From Pseudomonas helleri (GTDB taxonomy: Bacteria > Pseudomonadota > Gammaproteobacteria > Pseudomonadales > Pseudomonadaceae): DNA of 64,000 bases. The notes below the pieces were generated by a model that worked only from the letters and a program-made list of their open reading frames with translations, made no database searches and was not told where the DNA came from. Location of the stretch: NCBI RefSeq assembly GCF_001043025.1, contig NZ_JYLD01000008.1, positions 186,001-250,000 on the forward strand, read 5' to 3'. Positions 24,639 to 33,786 of the stretch are shown here, in pieces; the stretch's first letter is position 1, and the number at the start of each line of letters is the position of its first letter. The translations under genes were made by a program, and so were the position numbers.

Positions 24639-25427
24639 TCAGCAGGCGCGCGTTTTGGACGGCATGGCCGGCAATACCGCCTCTTGCAGGGTGCGTGCCG
24701 CCGGGTGTTCGAAGCGCATGCCGGGGATGACCTCGCGGTCTTCGACCAGTTTCCCATCGGCCAGCACCACCACCCGCTGGCAAAACCGCCGGACCAGGCT
24801 CAGGTCATGGGTAATCAGTAAAAAACCGGTGCCAGATTCGCGCCGCACGTCAGCCAGCAGGTCGAGTATTTGCACCTGCAATACCCGGTCAAGGTTGGAC
24901 AGGGCTTCGTCGAGGATGATCATCTGCGGGTCTATCGCCAGCGCCCGGGCGATACCGGCGCGTTGCAACTGGCCGCCGCTGAGTTGTGCTGGCAACTTGT
25001 CGCTGTCACTGGCCGACAGTTTGACTTGCAGTAACAGGCGCTCAACGCGGGCCTGGATGGCTTCGGCGTTCATGTCCGAAAGATGGCGCAGCGGCTCGGC
25101 AATGCTCCAGCCAATGCTGCGCTGGGGGTTGAAGGCACTGATGGCGTCTTGAAAGACCATTTGCACCCGGCGCAGAAAGTGCTGCGTGTTTAGCCCCTGT
25201 AACGTCTGGCCCTCGAACAGGACAGTGCCCTGAACGGGTGTTTCCAGGCCCATCAGCAAGCGGGCGAGGGTGCTTTTACCGCTGCCGCTTGCGCCCAGTA
25301 AACCAAGGCTCTGGCCCGCGTGCAGGTCGAGGTTCAGCCCTTTGAGCACCTGCACGCGGTGGCGTTTGCTGAACATTCCGCCAGCGGTGTAACCGTGGTT
25401 AAGATCGCATACCTGAATAAGCGTCAT
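24639..25427 (-). CDS. nikE: Nickel ABC transporter ATP-binding subunit NikE
   Basis: A 262-residue ABC ATPase of the peptide/nickel class. Walker A is GASGSGKST, the Q-loop lies in MVFQDAISAFNPQ, the signature is LSGGQLQR, Walker B is MIILDEALSNLD and the switch His is in ITHDL. MTLIQVCDLNHGYTAGG is the real N-terminus (ATG 25427), overlapping the nikD stop as ATGA; a much longer in-frame run upstream is only an out-of-frame reading of nikD. With NikD it powers the NikBC channel. It is the last gene of nikABCDE. Confidence 0.92.
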   Translation of the reverse strand: MTLIQVCDLNHGYTAGGMFSKRHRVQVLKGLNLDLHAGQSLGLLGASGSGKSTLARLLMGLETPVQGTVLFEGQTLQGLNTQHFLRRVQMVFQDAISAFNPQRSIGWSIAEPLRHLSDMNAEAIQARVERLLLQVKLSASDSDKLPAQLSGGQLQRAGIARALAIDPQMIILDEALSNLDRVLQVQILDLLADVRRESGTGFLLITHDLSLVRRFCQRVVVLADGKLVEDREVIPGMRFEHPAARTLQEAVLPAMPSKTRAC

Positions 25428-26197
25428 GGCGTGCAAGTCTCCAGAGTCAATGCATGGTGCGCGGCCAGCAGCGTGCGCGCTTCTTCGCTTTGCGGGGTGT
25501 TGAACAGGGTGTGGACATCGGCCTGTTCGACGATTCGGCCATGGGCCATGACTGACACCTGGTCGGCACAGCGCGCAACCACGCCCATGTCGTGGGTAAT
25601 CAGCAGCACCCCGAGGTTTCGCTCTGCGACCAGGCGCTCCAGCAAGTCGAGAAAGCGTGCCTGGGCGACAACATCCAGATCGCTGGTGGGTTCGTCGGCC
25701 AACAAAAAGTGGCTGTCCGCGAGCAGCGCCAGGGCAATCATGAAGCGTTGCAACATGCCGCCGCTGAGCTGAAAAGCAAAAGAATCGAGCACCCTCGGCC
25801 CATCGTTGAGGCCGACTTCGTTGAGGGTGTCGAGAATTAATTGATCGGCGTGCACCCCGCGCAATCCTCGGCTGCGCAGGGTCTCCTGGGCATGTTGACG
25901 CAATGAGCGCACCGGGTTGAAAGCGCTGCGCGGGTTTTGCAGCACCAGCGCGGCTTCGCGCCCGCGCAACTGCGCCGGTTGCACCACGTGGCCGTCCAGA
26001 CGCAGCGTGCCGCCCTGGCTGTGCACGCCGGGAGGCAACAGGTCGAGAATGCCCAGGCAGCTCAGGGACTTGCCCGAACCGCTGGCGCCCACCAGCGCGT
26101 GTACCTCGCCAGCCTTGAGCGTCAGGTCGAGTTGATCCACCAATGTGCGTTGCTGGTGTGTGAGGCACAGGCCTTGAATGCTCAGGGTCCAGGTCAT
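25424..26197 (-). CDS. nikD: Nickel ABC transporter ATP-binding subunit NikD
   Basis: A 257-residue ABC ATPase. Walker A GASGSGKS, Q-loop VLQNPRSAFNPV, a variant signature LSGGMLQR, Walker B FLLADEPTSDLD and switch ITHDMGVVARCAD are present. The C-terminal part resembles the oligopeptide/nickel transporter extension. It overlaps both neighbours by ATGA junctions (26194-26197 and 25424-25427), which means tight translational coupling within the nik operon. Confidence 0.92.
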   Translation of the reverse strand: MTWTLSIQGLCLTHQQRTLVDQLDLTLKAGEVHALVGASGSGKSLSCLGILDLLPPGVHSQGGTLRLDGHVVQPAQLRGREAALVLQNPRSAFNPVRSLRQHAQETLRSRGLRGVHADQLILDTLNEVGLNDGPRVLDSFAFQLSGGMLQRFMIALALLADSHFLLADEPTSDLDVVAQARFLDLLERLVAERNLGVLLITHDMGVVARCADQVSVMAHGRIVEQADVHTLFNTPQSEEARTLLAAHHALTLETCTP

Positions 26198-27039
26198 TCC
26201 TTGATCTCCGCCAGTACGTTGGGGTCGAGCCGGTCGCGCAAGGCGTCACCGAGCAGGTTGAAGGCCATCACCGAGATAAAAATCATCAGCCCCGGCCACA
26301 GCAGCAGTTGCGGGTGGGTCCAGATAAATTCCTTGGAGTCGTTGATCATCACCCCCCACTCGGGCGTCGGCGGGCTGACCCCGAGCCCGAGGAAGGACAG
26401 CCCTGAAACGTGCAGCATCATGTGGCCGATGTCCATCGACGCCAGCACCAGCAACTGCCCGACCACGTTGGGCATCACATGCTGGCGCAGGCGGGTCAGG
26501 CGTGAAGCCCCGGACAGCCGCGAAGCCAGCACGTAGTCACGGTTGCGCTGAGCCAGCACCATGCCGCGCACCATGCGCGCATACCAGGCCCAGTGCGACA
26601 GGGCGATGGCGATGATCACGTTGGTCAGCCCGGTGCCCAGCAGGGCAATCAGGAAGAACGCCAGCACCAGGGTCGGAAAGGTCAGGAACATGTCGCACAG
26701 GCGCATCAAAAACATGTCGACCTTGCCGCCAACAATCCCGGCGATGCCGCCAATGGTTACGCCCAAGATCAGCACCAGCCCCAACACCAGCACCACGCTG
26801 CCCAGCGACCATTGCGTGCCGACGATCAACCGTGACAGCACATCGCGGCCCAGGTGGTCGGTGCCCAGCCAATGGCTGGTACTGGCGGGCAGCAAACGGT
26901 CGTCAAGGTTGACCAGGGTGGCGTCGTAGGGCGCGATCCAGGCCCCGAATAAAGCGAATATCAGCAGCAGTGCAACCAGTACATAGCCGACACGCAGGCC
27001 GCTTTTTTTACCTGCCAACACAGCGTTCACGCTACTCAT
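26194..27039 (-). CDS. nikC: Nickel ABC transporter permease NikC
   Basis: A 281-residue DppC/NikC-type permease with an N-terminal span ([20 protein letters not shown]), the [23 protein letters not shown] signature, and the EAA-type loop [20 protein letters not shown] that contacts the ATPases. About six membrane segments can be seen. ATG 27039 gives the normal start; an in-frame extension to 27144 is inside nikB. It overlaps nikB by 4 nt. Confidence 0.92.
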   Translation of the reverse strand: MSSVNAVLAGKKSGLRVGYVLVALLLIFALFGAWIAPYDATLVNLDDRLLPASTSHWLGTDHLGRDVLSRLIVGTQWSLGSVVLVLGLVLILGVTIGGIAGIVGGKVDMFLMRLCDMFLTFPTLVLAFFLIALLGTGLTNVIIAIALSHWAWYARMVRGMVLAQRNRDYVLASRLSGASRLTRLRQHVMPNVVGQLLVLASMDIGHMMLHVSGLSFLGLGVSPPTPEWGVMINDSKEFIWTHPQLLLWPGLMIFISVMAFNLLGDALRDRLDPNVLAEIKE

Positions 27040-27977
27040 GCCATCACCCCCGACAGACGCGTGCGCGGGTCGAGCCAGGCGTAGCAGATATCGACCACCA
27101 GATTGCACAGCACCAGCAGCGTGGTGAGCAGCAAGGTGAAGCATTGCATCACCGGGAAGTCGCGGTTAAGCACCGCGCTCACCGCAAAACGGCCGATACC
27201 GGGCCAGGCGAAAATGGTTTCGATCACCAGTGCGCCGCCCAACAACTCGCCAACGTGCATGCCGGTGGCGGTGACCAATGGCATCCAGGCGTTGCGCAGA
27301 ATATGGTCGCGCCAAACCCGGCGCTCGTTCAGGCCGCGGGCCCGGGCATAAAACACATGCCGCTGCTGGCGCACATCGAGCAGGCTGGCGCGCAGCAGGC
27401 GGGCATTGATCGACATCGACATCAGGGCAATCGCCAGCACCGGCATAACCAAGTGTTGCGGGCCGCCACGGCCCATGGGCGGCAGCCAGCCGAGCCACAG
27501 CGAGAGCAGGGCGATGAGCAAAAAAGCCAGCCAGAAGTTCGGCATCGACACCCCGATAAAGGTGATAAAACGCACCACTTGATCCGGCCAGCGGCCTTTC
27601 CAGCGGGCCGCCGCCAGGCCCAGCGGAATACTCATCAGCAAGGTCACGAGCAACGCCAGGCCACCCAGTTGCAGTGTGGCGGGCAGGTAATACAGCACGT
27701 CATCCAGCACCGGGCGCCCAGTGATATACGACGTGCCGAAATCCAGGTGCACAGCGTTCCATAGCCAACTGACGTACTGCTCAACCAAAGGCCGGTCGAG
27801 GCCCAGGGCATGCCGCGCCTCGGCCAGCGCCGCGTCAGTGGGCGGGATCTGTGACAGGCGCAGGTAATCCAGCGCCGGGTCGCCATTGCCCAGGTGCAGC
27901 AGGACAAAGACGATCAACGACACCCCCAACAACACCGGGATCAGCAGCAAAAGCCGCAAAACGATATAACGCAGCAT
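27036..27977 (-). CDS. nikB: Nickel ABC transporter permease NikB
   Basis: A 313-residue DppB/NikB-type permease: [29 protein letters not shown] is the standard N-terminal span, followed by the [26 protein letters not shown] stretch and the EAA loop [27 protein letters not shown]. It forms the inner-membrane channel with NikC. It starts 3 nt after the nikA stop. Confidence 0.92.
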   Translation of the reverse strand: MLRYIVLRLLLLIPVLLGVSLIVFVLLHLGNGDPALDYLRLSQIPPTDAALAEARHALGLDRPLVEQYVSWLWNAVHLDFGTSYITGRPVLDDVLYYLPATLQLGGLALLVTLLMSIPLGLAAARWKGRWPDQVVRFITFIGVSMPNFWLAFLLIALLSLWLGWLPPMGRGGPQHLVMPVLAIALMSMSINARLLRASLLDVRQQRHVFYARARGLNERRVWRDHILRNAWMPLVTATGMHVGELLGGALVIETIFAWPGIGRFAVSAVLNRDFPVMQCFTLLLTTLLVLCNLVVDICYAWLDPRTRLSGVMA

Positions 27978-27980
27978 GGC

Positions 27981-29555
27981 TCAGGGCTTCCCGGTGGCAG
28001 GGCGCATGGCCTCAAACGGCACGTCAAACAGCGTGCTGCCGAACTGCACGTTATCGACCCCTTTGGCGCTGACACTGATGGCCGTGAGGTACGACACCGG
28101 CAGGTACACCGCCTGGTCATGCAGCGTGGTGAGGATCTCGCGGTAACCTTCGGCACGTTTGGCTTCGTCGGTTTGCCCCAGTACCTCGGCTATGGTGTGG
28201 TCGATCTGATCTTTCATCGGCAGCCCGCGCTGGGCCATGTAATCGGCATGCCCCGGGTAGCGCATGGAGCTCACAAACGAGTGCGGATCGTACGGCGCGC
28301 CCCAGGTATCCGCGAAGATCATGCCGAAGCGGCCCTCGCGTTGGCGCTGCACCAATGAGCCTTCTTCTTCGGCGCGTAACTTGACCTCGATGCCGACCTT
28401 GGCCAGCTCACCCTGAATGATTTCAGCCAGGCTTTTTTGCAGTGCGCTGGTGCCCAGAAACACCAGTTCGGTGCTCAACGGCTGGCCGTCTTTTTCGCGG
28501 ACGGTTTTACCAGCGGGCACTTTCCAGCCTGCAGCGTCCAGGGCTTGTCGGGCGTGATCGGGGTCATAAGGCAAGGCTTTAAGGCCGATGTTGGCGTAGG
28601 GCATGTTGCTGGAAAACAGCGCGTCGGCGCGCGGTTCAAGGCCGTGCAGCACCTTGGCGATGATGGTGTCTTTGTCTACCGCCTGATTGATGGCCTGACG
28701 CACCACCAACTCGTTGGTCGGCGCTTGCCCGGTGTTCATCGCCACCGTGCGGGTGGCTAGCGGCGCGGATATGGCGGTGTTGAAACCGGCGTCACGCAGC
28801 CGTACAAAGGTCCCGGGGGAGATCTCGCCTTCGGCACCCTGGATCAGGTCCAGTTCGCCTGTTTGCAAGGCAATGGCGCGGCTGTCCGGGTCTGAAATCA
28901 CTTTGACTAGCACTGCGCCATAGGCTGGTTTGGCTCCCCAGTAATGCTCGTTGCGCTCGAAACGGTCGTACTCGCCGCGTCGGGTTTGCGCCAATACCCA
29001 CGGCCCGGTGCCGACCGGTGTGCCGGGTTTGGCGTCGGGCGCGGCAAACCGCAGCGGGCGCACCTGCGCCAGTTCCATCAGGGTCGGGTAATACGGGTGC
29101 TTGAGATGCAACACCAGGGTGTGTTCGTCGGGGGCTTCAACGCGCTCCAGGGTCGAGACCAGCTCCATCCATTGATGGCGTTTGGCATTGGCCAGGACAG
29201 CATCCAGGTTGGCCTTGGCTGCGGCCGCATTAAACGGGCTGCCATCGCTGAACTGCACATGGTCACGGAGGGTGAAGGTGTAGGTTTTGCCGTCAGGCGA
29301 GACGCTCCAGTGTGTGGCGAGCCACGGTTCGAGCGTGCCCTCGGCGGTGTAGCGCACCAAGGGCTCATACACCATGGCCTGGGCGTACATCTGGTTTGGC
29401 GAGTAGCCCCTGGGGTCCAGCGGCCCGGCATTGGTGGGCCATGAATAGGTCAGGGTCGGGGCGGCAGTGGCGCTGTAGGCCGATATTGTGCCGATGCTCA
29501 GGCAGGCGCCCATGATCCAGAGGGCAAGCTGTTTTTTCACACTTGACTGCTTCAC
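27981..29555 (-). CDS. nikA: Nickel ABC transporter periplasmic binding protein NikA
   Basis: A 524-residue SBP family 5 protein with a signal peptide (KKQLALWIMGACLSIGTISAYSATA). Family features include WPTNAGPLDPRGYSPNQMYAQAMVYEPLVRY, WSVSPDGKTYTFTLRDHVQFSDGSPF and GTGPWVLAQTRRGEYDRFERNEHYWG. The first two match E. coli NikA closely (its PHLYSPNQMFAQSMVYEPLVKY region). NikA binds Ni as a chelate such as Ni-(L-His)2. Translation probably starts at GTG 29555, with GGGAG 7 bp upstream; GTG 29540 is an alternative. It is the first gene of the nik operon, controlled by the divergent nikR. Confidence 0.9.
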   Translation of the reverse strand: MKQSSVKKQLALWIMGACLSIGTISAYSATAAPTLTYSWPTNAGPLDPRGYSPNQMYAQAMVYEPLVRYTAEGTLEPWLATHWSVSPDGKTYTFTLRDHVQFSDGSPFNAAAAKANLDAVLANAKRHQWMELVSTLERVEAPDEHTLVLHLKHPYYPTLMELAQVRPLRFAAPDAKPGTPVGTGPWVLAQTRRGEYDRFERNEHYWGAKPAYGAVLVKVISDPDSRAIALQTGELDLIQGAEGEISPGTFVRLRDAGFNTAISAPLATRTVAMNTGQAPTNELVVRQAINQAVDKDTIIAKVLHGLEPRADALFSSNMPYANIGLKALPYDPDHARQALDAAGWKVPAGKTVREKDGQPLSTELVFLGTSALQKSLAEIIQGELAKVGIEVKLRAEEEGSLVQRQREGRFGMIFADTWGAPYDPHSFVSSMRYPGHADYMAQRGLPMKDQIDHTIAEVLGQTDEAKRAEGYREILTTLHDQAVYLPVSYLTAISVSAKGVDNVQFGSTLFDVPFEAMRPATGKP

Positions 29556-29602
29556 ACTGCGTCTCCCAATGATTGATGGTCAGTAGCCTATTCACGCGTT
29601 GG

Positions 29603-29630
29603 GTGTGAAGTTTATGTAAAAAGCTCATAA
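29603..29630. promoter_or_regulatory. Predicted NikR operator in the nikA-nikR divergent region
   Basis: GTGTGA (29603-29608), 16 bases, then TCATAA (29625-29630). The E. coli NikR site is GTATGA-N16-TCATAC, so the spacing is exact and 10 of 12 arm bases match. It lies between the nikA start (29555) and the nikR start (29648) and can serve both. Confidence 0.8.
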
Positions 29631-29647
29631 CTGCGAGGCAAATTTTA

Positions 29648-30064
29648 ATGCAAAGGGTCACAATTTCGCTGGACGATGCCTTGCTGACCGTCATTGACGA
29701 GCGGGTTGCGGCGCACGGCTATCAAGGTCGCTCCGAAGCCATCCGGGATTTGTTGCGTGCAGGCTTGCTGGAACAGGCGGCAGACGACCCAGAGGCACCC
29801 TGTGTGGCGACCTTGAGTTATGTCTACGATCACGCCACGCGAGAGCTGTCCAAGCGCCTGAACAACGCGTTTCATGAACACCACGACCTGACCCTGTCGA
29901 CCTTGCATGTGCACCTCGACGAGGGCAAATGCATGGAGGTCTCGGTGCTCAAGGGCGCGGTGGGGGAGGTTTCAGCACTGGCGCGTCAGGTCATGGCCGA
30001 GCGTGGCGTGCGCCATGGTAGCGCGCAGATCATTCCGCTGGAGGCGCTCGTCGCTGAACAGTGA
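29648..30064 (+). CDS. nikR: Nickel-responsive transcriptional regulator NikR
   Basis: A 138-residue NikR. The N-terminal ribbon-helix-helix (MQRVTISLDDALLTVIDERV ... RSEAIRDLLRAG) binds DNA, and the C-terminal ACT-like domain carries the high-affinity nickel ligands His76, His87, His89 and Cys95 (in HEHHD and LHVHLDEGKCMEV) at the same positions as E. coli NikR. With nickel bound, the tetramer represses nikABCDE. It is divergent from nikA with a matching operator in the 92-bp gap. Confidence 0.96.
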   Translation: MQRVTISLDDALLTVIDERVAAHGYQGRSEAIRDLLRAGLLEQAADDPEAPCVATLSYVYDHATRELSKRLNNAFHEHHDLTLSTLHVHLDEGKCMEVSVLKGAVGEVSALARQVMAERGVRHGSAQIIPLEALVAEQ

Positions 30065-30071
30065 CCTGAGT

Positions 30072-31283
30072 TCAGGCATTGGCGCACGTGGCGGTTCGCG
30101 TGCGCCACAACAGACGGCCCGCAGTGATGGACCAATTGCACAGCGCGATCAGCAGAATGATCGACAGCAGGGTCGGGATGCCGTAACTGACGATGATGTG
30201 CCCGGCCAGCCACGGGAAACCAAACACCCCGATAAAATACGCCAGGCTGAACAGCACCAGTGATTGCGAGGTGTGCCCGGCGGGTGCTTCGTTGGCGGCC
30301 AGCCCGTTGATCACTGAATAGGTCAGCCCGTAACCCACCCCAAGCGTCACCGCGGCCAGCACATAGGTCGCGCTGGAAGTGACGCTGAACATATACATCA
30401 GCACCGAGAGCACGATCATGGCGGTCAATGCACAGGCCATCCAGTACGGGTCGCGCTTGACGATAAAGCCCGCGATGAACAGCCGGCAGGAAATCGCGGC
30501 GCTCATGAAGCCCAGAAAGAACAGCGAATAATCCAGCTGATTGAGCGTCGCGTAAGAGGTTTGAAAACTCGACAGCCCGCCGAAAATCGCACCGCCCAAA
30601 CCGACCATGACAATCGCGAACAGTGCTTTTGAGCGCAGCACCGTTACGGCGGCACGTGGTGTGATTTTGCACACGCTGACCGGGCCGACAATTGCGCTTT
30701 GCTCCTTGATTTTCGGGCCGATCAGGACAAACGCCAGGCCGCCGAGCAAGCTGGCGACGGTGGCCGCGATAAACGCGGTTTCGACCGGGTACCCCAGCGC
30801 TTCACTGGCCCGGCCAAGCAAGGGGCCGGTGCCGATGCCGGTCATCATGCTGCCCGACAGCAGGGCAAAATATTTAACCCGGCGCGCGGGTTCGATAATC
30901 ATTGCCACGATGATCGGGCCCAAGGTGTAAAACACCCCCCAACCCAGGCCCAGCAGCAACCCGAACAGCAGAGCCGCGACGCCGAACGTCTGCACATTGG
31001 CGAAGCCCAGGCACGCGGCGGCCAGCAGCACGGCGCCTGCCGCAATGGATTTGGGCGCGCCAAACAGATCGGTCAGGTGCCCGGAGAAAATCACCGCAGC
31101 AAACGTGCTGACCATGGCCGCCGAAATAATCGTGCCTGCATCTGACTCGCTGCCACCGTGTGCGCTGAGCATCATGGCCAACAAAAACGTCGTGCCGTAC
31201 GACACGGACAACAAGTAACTGCCCAGACAAAACAGGCCGAACACGCCGTTGGACGTGCGGGTGGCAGGTGCAGAAAACGGCAT
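30072..31283 (-). CDS. MFS transporter of unknown substrate, convergent with nikR
   Basis: A 403-residue protein with about 12 predicted membrane spans. MFS features: the GHLTDLFGAPKS cytoplasmic loop after span 2 and the second-half ISCRLFIAGFIVKRDPYW loop. It belongs to the monocarboxylate/oxalate-like MFS branch by appearance (GWGVFYTLGPIIVAMIIEPARRVKYFALLSGSMMTGIGTGPLLG); substrate not readable. ATG 31283 has AAGGA upstream; a TTG at 31307 is less likely. Only 7 bp separate it from the nikR stop. It could export or import a metal-binding ligand, but position is the only hint. Confidence 0.8.
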   Translation of the reverse strand: MPFSAPATRTSNGVFGLFCLGSYLLSVSYGTTFLLAMMLSAHGGSESDAGTIISAAMVSTFAAVIFSGHLTDLFGAPKSIAAGAVLLAAACLGFANVQTFGVAALLFGLLLGLGWGVFYTLGPIIVAMIIEPARRVKYFALLSGSMMTGIGTGPLLGRASEALGYPVETAFIAATVASLLGGLAFVLIGPKIKEQSAIVGPVSVCKITPRAAVTVLRSKALFAIVMVGLGGAIFGGLSSFQTSYATLNQLDYSLFFLGFMSAAISCRLFIAGFIVKRDPYWMACALTAMIVLSVLMYMFSVTSSATYVLAAVTLGVGYGLTYSVINGLAANEAPAGHTSQSLVLFSLAYFIGVFGFPWLAGHIIVSYGIPTLLSIILLIALCNWSITAGRLLWRTRTATCANA

Positions 31284-31410
31284 GGGAATGGGGTCCTTAA
31301 GCGGCAATTTTTGTAGTGCGGTACTTAATACCAGACTTGCCCGGCCACACAGGATTCAAACCTTCGGATCCTGAGGTCTGGATGTTCTAAACAATGGGCA
31401 CAATGACGCC

Positions 31411-31910
31411 TGTAGGAGCGAGCTTGCCTCGCGATCTTTTGATCTTTCGCAGCCTTCGTGCCTCGTCAGCGACTACAGCCGGACGTAGCCTCGCAAAGCT
31501 CGTCAACTGCTACGGGGGTTGTGTAAACCAGCCGCTGTAGGAGCGAGCTTGCTCGCGATCTTTTGATCTTTCGCAGCCTCGTGCCTCGTCAGCGACTACA
31601 GCCGGACGTAGCCTCGCAAAGCTCGTCAACTGCTACGGGGGTTGTGTAAACCAGCCGCTGTAGGAGCGAGCGTGCTCGCGATCTTTTGATCTTTCGCAGC
31701 CTCGTGCCTCGTCAGCGACTACAGCCGGACGTAGCCTCGCAAAGCTCGTCAACTGCTACGGGGGTTGTGTAAACCAGCCGCTGTAGGAGCGAGCTTGCCT
31801 CGCGATCTTTTGATCTTTCGCAGCCTTCGTGCCTCGTCAGCGACTACAGCCGGGCGTAGCCTCGCAAAGCTCGTCAACTGCTACGGGATTTGTGTGCACC
31901 ATCCGTTCAC
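31411..31910. repeat. Tandem array of about four ~125-bp units, each headed by a TAGGAGCGAGC repeat
   Basis: TGTAGGAGCGAGC begins at 31411, 31536, 31659, 31782 and 31911, i.e. periods of 125, 123, 123 and 129 bp. Each unit continues with GCGATCTTTTGATCTTTCGC, then TCAGCGACTACAGCCGG and CTCGTCAACTGCTACGGG. Units 2 to 4 are nearly identical, which suggests recent tandem amplification. It is not CRISPR-like: repeats are far longer than spacers. No gene is seen here. Confidence 0.9.
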
Positions 31911-31992
31911 TGTAGGAGCGAGCTTGCCTCGCGATCTTTTGATCTTTTGAAAGATCGCGAGGCAAGCTCGCTCCTACAGTGAACGGATGGTG
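31897..31992. repeat. 43-bp perfect inverted repeat (REPIN hairpin) ending the tandem array
   Basis: Arm 31897-31939 begins CACCATCCGTTCACTGTAGG and arm 31950-31992 is its exact reverse complement, with a 10-base loop. The arms include the TAGGAGCGAGCTTGC core plus 14 bp of flank, so the flanks were duplicated as well. Transcribed, it would form a very stable hairpin. Confidence 0.9.
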
Positions 31993-32122
31993 ATCGATAA
32001 TCGCACAGTAATATCAGTCATGCTGTGAACATATAACTACTTGATAAATAAGCAATTATTACTAATTCTAAAAGTTAAACAGAGACGTTTTGCCCTGTCC
32101 CGCCCTGGCCCTCATCTTGTCT

Positions 32123-32132
32123 ATGGATCCGT
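32123..32132. promoter_or_regulatory. Possible VanR operator upstream of the vanillate transporter
   Basis: ATGGATCCGT resembles the two TGGATCCA palindromes near vanA with one changed outer base. It lies about 200 bp before the transporter ATG. The stretch 31993-32330 otherwise holds no gene I can support. Confidence 0.4.
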
Positions 32133-32330
32133 TAACGGGTTGACTATCGGCCAGGTGATGTCCGGGGTCTCGCCCCTGACCGTTACCCATAAAAACTACA
32201 AAAAGGGTCTCGTCATGAAAGCCTTCTCAAGGGCAAAGAACCGCCTGGGTTCTGCATGCTTTATGTCTGTGAGTCACGCCGTGTTGTGCGGCTCTTTTGC
32301 TTCGGTGATGTCCGGGCAGGAGGCACGCGC

Positions 32331-33662
32331 ATGGCTATCGATCTGAAAACCACTGTCGACACTGGCCCGATGAGTTCTTTCCAATGGCTCGCCATCGGAA
32401 TCTGCATTGTGCTCAACATGATCGACGGTTTCGATGTGCTGGTGATGGCCTTCACCGCCGCCTCGGTATCAGCTGAGTGGGCGTTGAGCGGGGCGCAAAT
32501 CGGCATGCTGCTCAGCGCCGGTTTGTTCGGCATGGCTGCCGGTTCTCTGTTTATCGCCCCCTGGGCGGACCGCATCGGTCGCCGTCCATTGATCTTGCTG
32601 TGCCTGGTGGTTTCCGGCGTTGGCATGCTGCTCTCGTCGATGAGCCAGTCGCCCACTCAGTTGGCGCTGCTGCGCGGCCTGACCGGGCTGGGTATCGGCG
32701 GCATTCTGGCCAGCAGCAACGTGATCGCCAGTGAGTACGCGAGCAAGCGCTGGCGCGGTCTGGCGGTGAGTTTGCAGTCTACCGGTTATGCCCTGGGCGC
32801 AACGCTCGGCGGCTTGATTGCCGTGTGGTTGTTGTCGCACTGGGGCTGGCGTTCGGTGTTTCTGTTCGGCGGCATCGTGACCTTTGCGGTTATCCCGCTG
32901 GTGCTGCTGTGGTTGCCGGAGTCGCTGGACTTTCTGCTGGCCCGTCGTCCGGCAACCGCCTTGCAACGTATCAACCGTCTGGCCCAGCGCATGGGGCTAC
33001 AGACCTTGAGCCAAATGCCGCCCGTGGTGGCGAGCGTGGCAGGCGAGGGCAAGGGCTTTACCAAGCTGCTGACGCCAGCACTGCGCCGCACCACGCTGTT
33101 GATCTGGACGCTGTTCTTCCTGGTGATGTTCGGCTTCTACTTCGTGATGAGCTGGACGCCCAAGTTGCTGGTGTCTGCCGGGCTTTCTGCGCAGCAGGGC
33201 ATCACCGGCGGGGTGTTGTTGAGCGTGGGCGGGATCTTTGGCGCCGCGCTGGTCGGTGGTTTGGCCTCGCGCTGGCCGCTGACACGGGTGTTGTCGCTGT
33301 TCATGCTGGTGACGGCGGGCTTGCTGGTGCTGTTTGTGGGCTCGGCTTCTTCGGTCATGGCGGCGCTGGGTCTGGGCCTGTTGATTGGGATGTTCTCCAA
33401 CGGTTGCGTGGCCGGGCTGTATGCGCTGTCGCCGATCGTCTATGACGCCTCGGTGCGCACCACGGGCGTGGGCTGGGGCATCGGGATTGGCCGGATCGGC
33501 GCGATCCTGTCGCCCATCGTGGCCGGTTTTCTGCTCGATGGCGGCTGGCAACCGCTGCACTTGTACGGGGTGTTCGCCATCGTATTCGTGATCGCAGCAG
33601 GCTGTTTGTTGCTGCTCAAACCGGGCGCTCCTACCGCGCAGCCGGTGCTTTCGGCAGCCTGA
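32331..33662 (+). CDS. vanK: MFS aromatic-acid:H+ symporter, VanK-like vanillate transporter
   Basis: A 443-residue AAHS-family permease with 12 membrane spans. The hallmark after span 1 is DGFDVLVMAFTAASVSAEW, where the DGxD acid pair is needed for proton coupling in PcaK and relatives; the loop after span 2 is DRIGRRPLIL. ATG 32331 follows AGGAGG with 7-bp spacing. Its place beside an OprD porin and vanR/vanB/vanA supports uptake of vanillate or a related hydroxybenzoate, but sequence alone does not fix the substrate. Confidence 0.85.
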   Translation: MAIDLKTTVDTGPMSSFQWLAIGICIVLNMIDGFDVLVMAFTAASVSAEWALSGAQIGMLLSAGLFGMAAGSLFIAPWADRIGRRPLILLCLVVSGVGMLLSSMSQSPTQLALLRGLTGLGIGGILASSNVIASEYASKRWRGLAVSLQSTGYALGATLGGLIAVWLLSHWGWRSVFLFGGIVTFAVIPLVLLWLPESLDFLLARRPATALQRINRLAQRMGLQTLSQMPPVVASVAGEGKGFTKLLTPALRRTTLLIWTLFFLVMFGFYFVMSWTPKLLVSAGLSAQQGITGGVLLSVGGIFGAALVGGLASRWPLTRVLSLFMLVTAGLLVLFVGSASSVMAALGLGLLIGMFSNGCVAGLYALSPIVYDASVRTTGVGWGIGIGRIGAILSPIVAGFLLDGGWQPLHLYGVFAIVFVIAAGCLLLLKPGAPTAQPVLSAA

Positions 33663-33786
33663 TCTCAGGCGCTGATTGATGCCCGGCCCTGGCCGGGCAC
33701 ATTCCACACGTACACCTCAACCAGAGCTGGGCGGGCTTTTTCAGCTGCGGGGAGCGGCTGCGTCCAAAAAACGGAGAACAATAATA

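Noticed and set aside
25428-26249. N-terminal extension of nikE by about 270 codons
   Set aside because: The extension reads nikD out of frame (Arg/Pro/Ala-rich); ATG 25427 overlapping the nikD stop fits the family start.
31411-31992. CRISPR-like array
   Set aside because: Units are about 125 bp and nearly identical throughout, with no short repeats separated by unique spacers and no cas genes.
32216-32331. Short leader peptide MKAFSRAKNR upstream of vanK
   Set aside because: No clear ribosome site or attenuator hairpin; not enough support for a gene.
32041-32346. Small open frame of about 100 codons before vanK
   Set aside because: It runs into the vanK start, has no family resemblance, and overlaps the predicted operator; more likely 5' leader DNA.
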